This document shows, one piece after another, positions 58,938-64,000 of a stretch of DNA of 64,000 nucleotides. Position numbers and translations under genes: made by a program. The stretch is from Methylicorpusculum oleiharenae (lineage in GTDB: Bacteria; Pseudomonadota; Gammaproteobacteria; Methylococcales; Methylomonadaceae): NCBI RefSeq assembly GCF_009828925.2, contig NZ_WUTY02000001.1, positions 1,146,492-1,210,491 of the forward strand. The letters run 5' to 3'. Every line of letters begins with the position of its first letter. The stretch's first letter is position 1. Below the pieces are notes generated by a model. It ran no database searches and was not told the origin of the DNA. It worked only from the letters and a program-made list of their open reading frames with translations.

Positions 58938-59692
58938 ACAGTCGCTTATTGATAGGGTGGGTCAGGCATCGCCGGTATGCACCAAAGCCGCATGCCTTCC
59001 GTTATCCGGTATTCATGACCTGGCTGGATCTTGATGAAGTCGAGCAAGTGATGAACAACAGCCGGTGGTGGAGCAATGAACGCTTCAACCTGGTCAGTTA
59101 TTACCGGTCGGATTACCTGGGCGATCCACAAATGACGATTGCCGATGCGGTAAAATCCAGAATCCAACAACAAACCGGAACCTGGTTTGAAGGGCGCATT
59201 ATTTTGCTGACGCACTTGCGCTATCTGGGCCACAGTTTTAATCCGGTCAGTTTTTACTTTTGTTATCCGGATGACTGCAAGCAACCCCGGTTTATCCTGG
59301 CCGAAATTACCAACACACCCTGGGATGAGCGGTTCAGTTATTTACTGGATACCCGGGACAGTCCGGAACATGCTAACAAGTGGTCGTTTCGGTTCGACAA
59401 GTTGTTTCATGTTTCGCCGTTTATGCCGATGGACCAGCACTATCATTGGCGATTCAGCCTGCAGGACAAGAAGCTGGCGATTCATATGGAAGTGGAGCAG
59501 GATTCTGTGCCTTGTTTTGACGCGACGCTGTTACTCAACACCATACCATTGACCGTGCAGACCATGCTCAACATCCCTTTGCATTACCCTTTCATGACGC
59601 TGAAAGTCGTAGCGGCTATTTACTGGCAGGCACTTAGGCTTTGGCTAAAGGGCATCCCTTTTTATCCCCATCCGGAAAAAATAATCGAGTAA
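58934..59692 (+). CDS. DUF1365 family protein
   Basis: Protein of 252 residues. The N-terminus SRLLIGWVRHRRYAPKPHAF and the blocks THLRYLGHSFNPVSFYFCY and AEITNTPWDERFSYLL are diagnostic of DUF1365. The family is nearly always found between an FAD oxidoreductase and a cyclopropane-synthase-like methyltransferase, as here, but its biochemical function is not established. It is translationally coupled to both neighbours in a tight operon. Confidence 0.9.
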   Translation: MNSRLLIGWVRHRRYAPKPHAFRYPVFMTWLDLDEVEQVMNNSRWWSNERFNLVSYYRSDYLGDPQMTIADAVKSRIQQQTGTWFEGRIILLTHLRYLGHSFNPVSFYFCYPDDCKQPRFILAEITNTPWDERFSYLLDTRDSPEHANKWSFRFDKLFHVSPFMPMDQHYHWRFSLQDKKLAIHMEVEQDSVPCFDATLLLNTIPLTVQTMLNIPLHYPFMTLKVVAAIYWQALRLWLKGIPFYPHPEKIIE

Positions 59693-59707
59693 CCAGGAGA
59701 CAACACC

Positions 59708-60970
59708 ATGAATGCAACGACAGCCGAGTTGAACCTTGTTCCGACAAAGCTTGATCTTCAGCTCAGAAAGGCGTTTGTGAACAAGCTTTCAAGAATCAAA
59801 GACGCCCAGCTGACTATCCAGGATCCCCTGGAGACTGTGGTGCTGGGAGAGAAGGCCAAGGACGGCCTGAGCGCTAAAATTGTGGTGAAAAATCCGGATT
59901 TCTACCGGCAGATCGCGCTGAACGGATCGATAGGCGCCGCTGAATCGTACATGGATCATGGCTGGGAAGCGGATAATTTAACCGGGGTCATTCAGATTCT
60001 GGTCCGTAACCGTGATTTGCTGGACAGTATGGAAGGCGGTTTGGCTGCGCTTGCCAGTTTGTTGCTTAAATTCTGGCATTTTGCCAATAAAAATTCAGTG
60101 CAGGGCTCCAAACGAAACATATCGGCTCACTATGATCTGGGCAATGATTTATTTGCATTGTTTCTTGATCAACACGGCATGTATTCTTCGGCCACCTACC
60201 ACGATCTGGAATTAAGCCTGGAAGAAGCCTCAACCGCAAAGCTGGACCGCATTTGTCAGAAGCTGGCGCTGCAACCGGACGATCATTTGCTGGAAATAGG
60301 CACCGGCTGGGGCGGCTTCGCCGTTTATGCGGCCGGTCATTACGGCTGCCGTATTACAACGACGACCATTTCACAGGAACAATATGACGCCGCCAAACAA
60401 CGTGTGGCCGATGCCGGTCTGACTGATCGCATTGAAATAGTGATGGAAGATTACCGGGATCTGCAAGGCCGGTATGACAAATTGGTCTCCATAGAAATGA
60501 TAGAGGCGGTGGGTCATCAGTATCTGGATACTTATCTTAAACAATGCGCCGCACTGCTCAAACCGGATGGTTTAGCTCTGATTCAGGCGATAACCATTGA
60601 AGATCAGCGCTACAAGCAAGCCTTAAAAAGTGTTGATTTTATCAAGCGTTATATATTTCCAGGCAGCTTTATTCCCTGCATTAGCGCGATAGTCGACAGT
60701 GCGGCACGGTGCACGGACATGCGTTTGATCAATCTTGAAGACCAGGGCGAGAGTTATGCGATGACCTTGAAAAGCTGGCGAGAGCGCTTTATGGGCTCGC
60801 TGGAACAGGTCAGAGCCCAAGGCTACAGTGAATCGTTCATTCGAATGTGGGAATTCTATTTGTGTTACTGCGAAGGAGGGTTCCGCGAAAAGTCGATTTC
60901 CAATGTTCAATTACTCTGGGCTAAACCCGGAAACCGCCGTGCACAATGGTTGCCAAACAATGGTAAATGA
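59708..60970 (+). CDS. cfa: Cyclopropane-fatty-acyl-phospholipid synthase family methyltransferase
   Basis: Protein of 420 residues. Transfers a methylene or methyl group from SAM to a lipid double bond. The N-terminal lipid-binding part is followed by HYDLGNDLFALFLDQHGMYSS, the SAM-binding block LLEIGTGWGGFAVYAA near residue 197, and the conserved VSIEMIEAVGHQYLDTYL. The C-terminal segment FIRMWEFYLCYCEGGF is typical. RBS CAGGAG lies before the ATG. In this operon the substrate is likely to be the unsaturated product of the desaturase. Whether it forms a ring or a methylated chain is unknown. Confidence 0.92.
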   Translation: MNATTAELNLVPTKLDLQLRKAFVNKLSRIKDAQLTIQDPLETVVLGEKAKDGLSAKIVVKNPDFYRQIALNGSIGAAESYMDHGWEADNLTGVIQILVRNRDLLDSMEGGLAALASLLLKFWHFANKNSVQGSKRNISAHYDLGNDLFALFLDQHGMYSSATYHDLELSLEEASTAKLDRICQKLALQPDDHLLEIGTGWGGFAVYAAGHYGCRITTTTISQEQYDAAKQRVADAGLTDRIEIVMEDYRDLQGRYDKLVSIEMIEAVGHQYLDTYLKQCAALLKPDGLALIQAITIEDQRYKQALKSVDFIKRYIFPGSFIPCISAIVDSAARCTDMRLINLEDQGESYAMTLKSWRERFMGSLEQVRAQGYSESFIRMWEFYLCYCEGGFREKSISNVQLLWAKPGNRRAQWLPNNGK

Positions 60971-61478
60971 ACGCATTCTCAACATGGTCTGGATGCAAGC
61001 CTTGTGGTTTGCTGCGGTAATCGGTGCCGCAGCAGACTATAACTGGCCTGCAGGCCTGGTCTTGTTGGCGTTTATCGTCTGGCAGACACGGCCGGCGCGT
61101 CATGCCAAAGGCGATGTGCAATTGGTGCTGGTTGCGGTGGTCATGGGTTTTCTGTTTGACACGTTTTGGGTAAAACTCGATTGGCTGGTTTTTCAGGCCG
61201 CAGCAACACCAAGGCTGGCGCCTTTCTGGATAGTGATGCTCTGGGCGGGTCTGGCGTTGACAATCAATCATTCTCTGGCTTGGCTGCAAACAAACAGGAG
61301 TCTGGGGGCCTTGATGAGCGGAGTGGCCTGTCCACTTTCCTATTTGGGCGCAGAAAAACTAGGCGCCGTGCAAATTGTCCCGGATTCAAATTTATGGTGG
61401 CTGGTGATGGGGGCAACATGGGCAGCCGTCGTGCCGTTTTTGCTGTGGTTAGCCATCAAACTTAAATCAGCGCTTTGA
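60960..61478 (+). CDS. DUF2878 membrane protein
   Basis: Protein of about 172 residues with at least four hydrophobic segments (ALWFAAVIGAAADYNWPAGL, LVLVAVVMGFLFDTFWVKLDW, FWIVMLWAGLALTINHSL, LWWLVMGATWAAVVPFLLWL). The phrase ALTINHSLAWL and the Phe-Asp-Thr-Phe motif fit DUF2878. The ATG at 60960 overlaps the cfa stop codon by 11 bp; a start at a later Met (MVWMQ) is possible. It is a steady partner in this lipid operon type, function unknown. Confidence 0.78.
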   Translation: MVNERILNMVWMQALWFAAVIGAAADYNWPAGLVLLAFIVWQTRPARHAKGDVQLVLVAVVMGFLFDTFWVKLDWLVFQAAATPRLAPFWIVMLWAGLALTINHSLAWLQTNRSLGALMSGVACPLSYLGAEKLGAVQIVPDSNLWWLVMGATWAAVVPFLLWLAIKLKSAL

Positions 61479-61494
61479 TACCAGGAGGTATTGA

Positions 61495-62262
61495 ATGTTT
61501 AGTTTAACCGTGGTCGGCGTATTAAGCGTGATCGCTATGCTGATGGCCTGGGTCTGGCAGCAGAACCACCGCAATGCAGGGATTGTCGATGTCATCTGGG
61601 CATTCGGTATGATGTTTGCCGGGCCCTGGTATGCTTTTACCGGTTCTGCACCCGTGTTATTGCAATTGAGCCTGGCTTTATTGACGATGGTCTGGTTTAT
61701 GCGATTAGGGCGTCATCTTGCTCTTCGCGTATTCAGCGAACAGGAAGACGGCCGTTACAAGGCGATGCGTTTGGCCATGAAAGAAAACGCATCCAAAGGG
61801 TTTTTAGGCTTTTTTTTAGTGCAGGCCGGATTTATCTGGCTCTTGTCTTTACCTTTCTACGCTGTTGCCCAAAACCAAAATCCATCTACTCAGTTGATTG
61901 TGCTGGCGCTGGTTATTGCCGAACTGGCTTTTTGGGGCGAGGCGGCTGCCGACCGGCAATTGGCTGAATTTCGTAAAAACCCTGATAACAAGGGGCGTAC
62001 CTGTCGCAATGGCTGGTGGCGTTATTCAAGACATCCCAATTATTTTTTCGAATGGCTGCACTGGTTTGCGTATCCCTTAATGGGTTGGGGCAGTGAGTAT
62101 CAGTATTGGTTATGGTTGGCGCCGGTGGTGATGTTCTGCTTTTTGTATTTCCTCACCGGTATTCCGTTTACAGAGCAGCAAGCTTTACGAAGCCGGGGCG
62201 AGGATTACAGGCTCTATCAACAAACCACTCCCATGTTTTTCCCTTGGTGGCCCAAGGCTTAG
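61495..62262 (+). CDS. DUF1295 / steroid 5-alpha-reductase-like membrane protein
   Basis: Protein of 255 residues with about six hydrophobic helices. The C-terminal region GWWRYSRHPNYFFEWLHWFAYPLMG is the family signature for SAM- or NADPH-dependent membrane reductases/methyltransferases. A strong ribosome site (CCAGGAGG) precedes the ATG. It most likely reduces or methylates a lipid intermediate in the same pathway as the CFA-like enzymes. Confidence 0.88.
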   Translation: MFSLTVVGVLSVIAMLMAWVWQQNHRNAGIVDVIWAFGMMFAGPWYAFTGSAPVLLQLSLALLTMVWFMRLGRHLALRVFSEQEDGRYKAMRLAMKENASKGFLGFFLVQAGFIWLLSLPFYAVAQNQNPSTQLIVLALVIAELAFWGEAAADRQLAEFRKNPDNKGRTCRNGWWRYSRHPNYFFEWLHWFAYPLMGWGSEYQYWLWLAPVVMFCFLYFLTGIPFTEQQALRSRGEDYRLYQQTTPMFFPWWPKA

Positions 62263-62418
62263 CTGTTAGCGCCGGGTAGGTTGGGTTAGTTGGCAGGCCT
62301 AATCCAGCAATCAAAGCACTCAACTGCCGAAAACCCATCTGTTGGGTTTACGGCTATCGCTTAATCCAATCTACGCTGAGTAGTTGCAACGTTTCTTACA
62401 AAAACCAAGAGGTTCACG
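62263..62418. other. Intergenic gap with REP-like hairpin and a recurring motif
   Basis: Contains a small hairpin, AAACCCA (62331-62337) and TGGGTTT (62343-62349). ACGCTGAGTAGTTGCAAC follows near 62372, matching the repeat flanking the IS66 gene. AAGAGG gives the ribosome site of the next gene. Confidence 0.45.
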
Positions 62419-63450
62419 ATGAGCTTGATCGCACTGGCAGAAGCCGGAAAAGTCCCCGATACCCTCATTAGATGGGGTATTAGACGTTTATTAAAACAGC
62501 GTTTGCACGAAGAATTCGCCGACGATGTCGAACGCCAAAGTCAGCGTTACCGTGACTTATTGGCAGAACTCAGGCTAAGCCCGATTGCGATAGAAACCGA
62601 GGCAGCCAATCAACAGCATTACGAAGTACCGGCCGCTTTTTATCGGTACGCTTTAGGTAAGCATCTAAAATATTCATCCTGCTATTGGGATCATGAGACT
62701 GATAACCTGGATGAAGCCGAGGCAAAGATGCTGACCATCAGCTGCGAACGGGCTGAACTGACAGACGGTCAGAATGTGCTTGAATTAGGCTGCGGCTGGG
62801 GATCTTTGACGCTATGGATGGCCGCGCATTACCCCGGCAGTCGTATAACCTCCGTATCAAATTCCAACAGCCAGCGTGAATATATCAATGAACAGGCCCG
62901 TCAACGCGGTTTGAACAATATCGAAGTCATAACCTGCGATGTTAATCAACTGTCGCTGGATCGAACCTTCGACCGTATCGTTTCGGTAGAAATGTTCGAG
63001 CATATGCGTAATTACGACAGCCTTTTAAATAAGGTTGCGTCCTGGTTAAGGCCCGGCGGCAAGCTGTTCGTACACATTTTTTGCCACCGCTATCTGGCCT
63101 ATCCGTTTGAAACAGAAGGCGATGACAACTGGATGGGACGGTATTTTTTTACCGGCGGAATGATGCCCGCCCGCGATACGCTGCTGCATTTTCAAACACA
63201 GTTATCTATCGAATGTCAGTGGGATGTCTCGGGGCGGCATTATCAGCAAACTTCTGAAGCCTGGCTTAATAATGTGGATACCCACAAAGAGGCTATTTTA
63301 CAGTTGTTTGGTGAAACTTACGGAAAGACGGAAGCCGCGTTATGGGTGCAGCGCTGGCGACTGTTTTTTATGGCTTGTGCCGAGTTGTTTGGATATCGCG
63401 GCGGTAATGAGTGGCTGGTGGCTCATTACCGGTTTGCCAAAACAGGATAA
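62419..63450 (+). CDS. SAM-dependent methyltransferase, cyclopropane-synthase-like (second)
   Basis: Protein of 343 residues. The SAM motif is VLELGCGWGSLTLWMAAHYPG near residue 120 (with TSVSNSNSQREYI after it). Next come FDRIVSVEMFEHMRNYDSLL and LFVHIFCHRYLAYPFETEGD. It lacks the longer N-terminal domain of the first CFA-like enzyme but has the family's YWDHE-type lead-in (HLKYSSCYWDHETDNLDEAE). It may act on a different position or on the product of the first enzyme. The histidine kinase gene starts 2 bp after its stop. Confidence 0.88.
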   Translation: MSLIALAEAGKVPDTLIRWGIRRLLKQRLHEEFADDVERQSQRYRDLLAELRLSPIAIETEAANQQHYEVPAAFYRYALGKHLKYSSCYWDHETDNLDEAEAKMLTISCERAELTDGQNVLELGCGWGSLTLWMAAHYPGSRITSVSNSNSQREYINEQARQRGLNNIEVITCDVNQLSLDRTFDRIVSVEMFEHMRNYDSLLNKVASWLRPGGKLFVHIFCHRYLAYPFETEGDDNWMGRYFFTGGMMPARDTLLHFQTQLSIECQWDVSGRHYQQTSEAWLNNVDTHKEAILQLFGETYGKTEAALWVQRWRLFFMACAELFGYRGGNEWLVAHYRFAKTG

Positions 63451-63452
63451 TC

Positions 63453-64000
63453 ATGCCAAAACAAGGTCTGCACTATAAACTGATCAAAGCGTTTTTGTGG
63501 CAAATTTTACTGATCAGTGGCGCGACGCTACTCGGTGTTTTTGCTGCAGCCAAAATCGTTGAAGATGTTTTGGTCAGGGAGGCCTTGCAAGGCGAAGCCA
63601 CGCATTTCTGGTCGTTATACCAGACCCATGCGGATTTCCCCCGTCCCAATACGGCCAACATGAAAGGTTATTTGGCCAAAGGGGTGGACGACACAGAGGT
63701 GCCGCCTGCGCTGCGCCATCTGACGCCAGGCTTTGGCCGGGCGAATGTGGAAGGCCGTCATCCGATTGTTTATGTAGAAAATCAAGGCAAAGATCGGCTA
63801 TATCTGGCTTTTGAAGAGCAGCAGGTTGCCGCGCTGTCATTTTATTTTGGTACCGTGCCGCTCAGTCTGGTTTTGGTGCTGATTTATCTGTTCGCCTGGC
63901 TTGCTTATCAGCAATCCAAAAAAGCCATTTCACCGGTTATCAAACTGGCAGAAGTGGTTGAACGGTTTGATTTTAGAAAACAAGGATTGGCTGAGCTGGA
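63453..64000 (+). CDS. Sensor histidine kinase, N-terminal part (off the window)
   Basis: About 182 residues are visible. The first membrane helix is at 13-35 (FLWQILLISGATLLGVFAA) and the second at about 130-152 (FGTVPLSLVLVLIYLFAWLAY). Between them lies a periplasmic domain of about 100 residues; after them a HAMP-like linker (KKAISPVIKLAEVVERFDF) begins. The catalytic part lies beyond the right edge. It is the last visible gene of the lipid unit and may report on envelope state. Confidence 0.75.
   Translation, partial: MPKQGLHYKLIKAFLWQILLISGATLLGVFAAAKIVEDVLVREALQGEATHFWSLYQTHADFPRPNTANMKGYLAKGVDDTEVPPALRHLTPGFGRANVEGRHPIVYVENQGKDRLYLAFEEQQVAALSFYFGTVPLSLVLVLIYLFAWLAYQQSKKAISPVIKLAEVVERFDFRKQGLAEL

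Overview
The window looks like a piece of a gammaproteobacterial chromosome. The F1Fo ATP synthase operon runs in the order atpI-B-E-F-H-A-G-D-C and is followed by glmU and glmS. apaG-apaH, folA and mpl are also present, and subunit lengths match E. coli closely (AtpA 513, AtpD 460, GlmS 609 residues). The genus cannot be fixed from the sequence alone; a Methylococcales-type aquatic gammaproteobacterium is a guess.

Region by region. (1) 1-19090 is mostly core genome: mpl (cut by the left edge), an ankyrin protein, apaG-apaH, a membrane AlbA_2/Schlafen-type protein, a TAT-exported multicopper oxidase with Met/His-rich inserts bracketed by two inverted MITE-like repeats, folA, an asparaginase-like gene, the atp operon, glmU and glmS. 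(2) 19116 to about 41568 is a Tn7-like transposon sitting 25 bp past the glmS stop codon. It carries a full tnsABCDE set, and TnsA and TnsB catalytic residues fall at or within one position of those of Tn7. Its cargo is anti-phage defence: a broken hsdR, a helicase remnant, an intact hsdM-hsdS-DUF4268-hsdR operon, and a Detocs-type system (sensor kinase, lone receiver, receiver fused to a nucleoside phosphorylase domain) whose kinase gene has lost its 5' part. (3) 41569-43200 is an IS3-family element without a target duplication. It joins the truncated kinase gene to a truncated PAS-LuxR pseudogene. (4) 43201-52715 is an accessory stretch: a GC-rich pair of secreted proteins (one with a heme-c motif, the other with a frameshift at a run of seven G), a Gln-rich exported protein, a DUF2058 protein, an IS66 transposase gene and an L,D-transpeptidase lipoprotein. 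(5) 52840-64000 holds two FtsX/MacB-type permeases and a divergent lipid-modification cluster (desaturase, FAD oxidoreductase, DUF1365, two cyclopropane-synthase-like methyltransferases, DUF2878, DUF1295, chalcone-isomerase-like and SnoaL-like proteins). The cluster centres on a long palindrome with extra half-sites, and a histidine kinase runs off the right edge.

The main structural surprise is a second Tn7-type end at 28801-28950. It has the widely spaced three-site layout typical of a Tn7 left end, lies exactly where the first hsdR gene breaks, and faces the same way as the right end beside glmS. A simple single transposon cannot have both ends in this orientation. A nested element, or an intramolecular transposition/inversion followed by IS-mediated deletion of the far boundary, is the likeliest history.

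No tRNA, rRNA or CRISPR array was recognised. All calls were made by reading the sequence and its translations; no database search was run.
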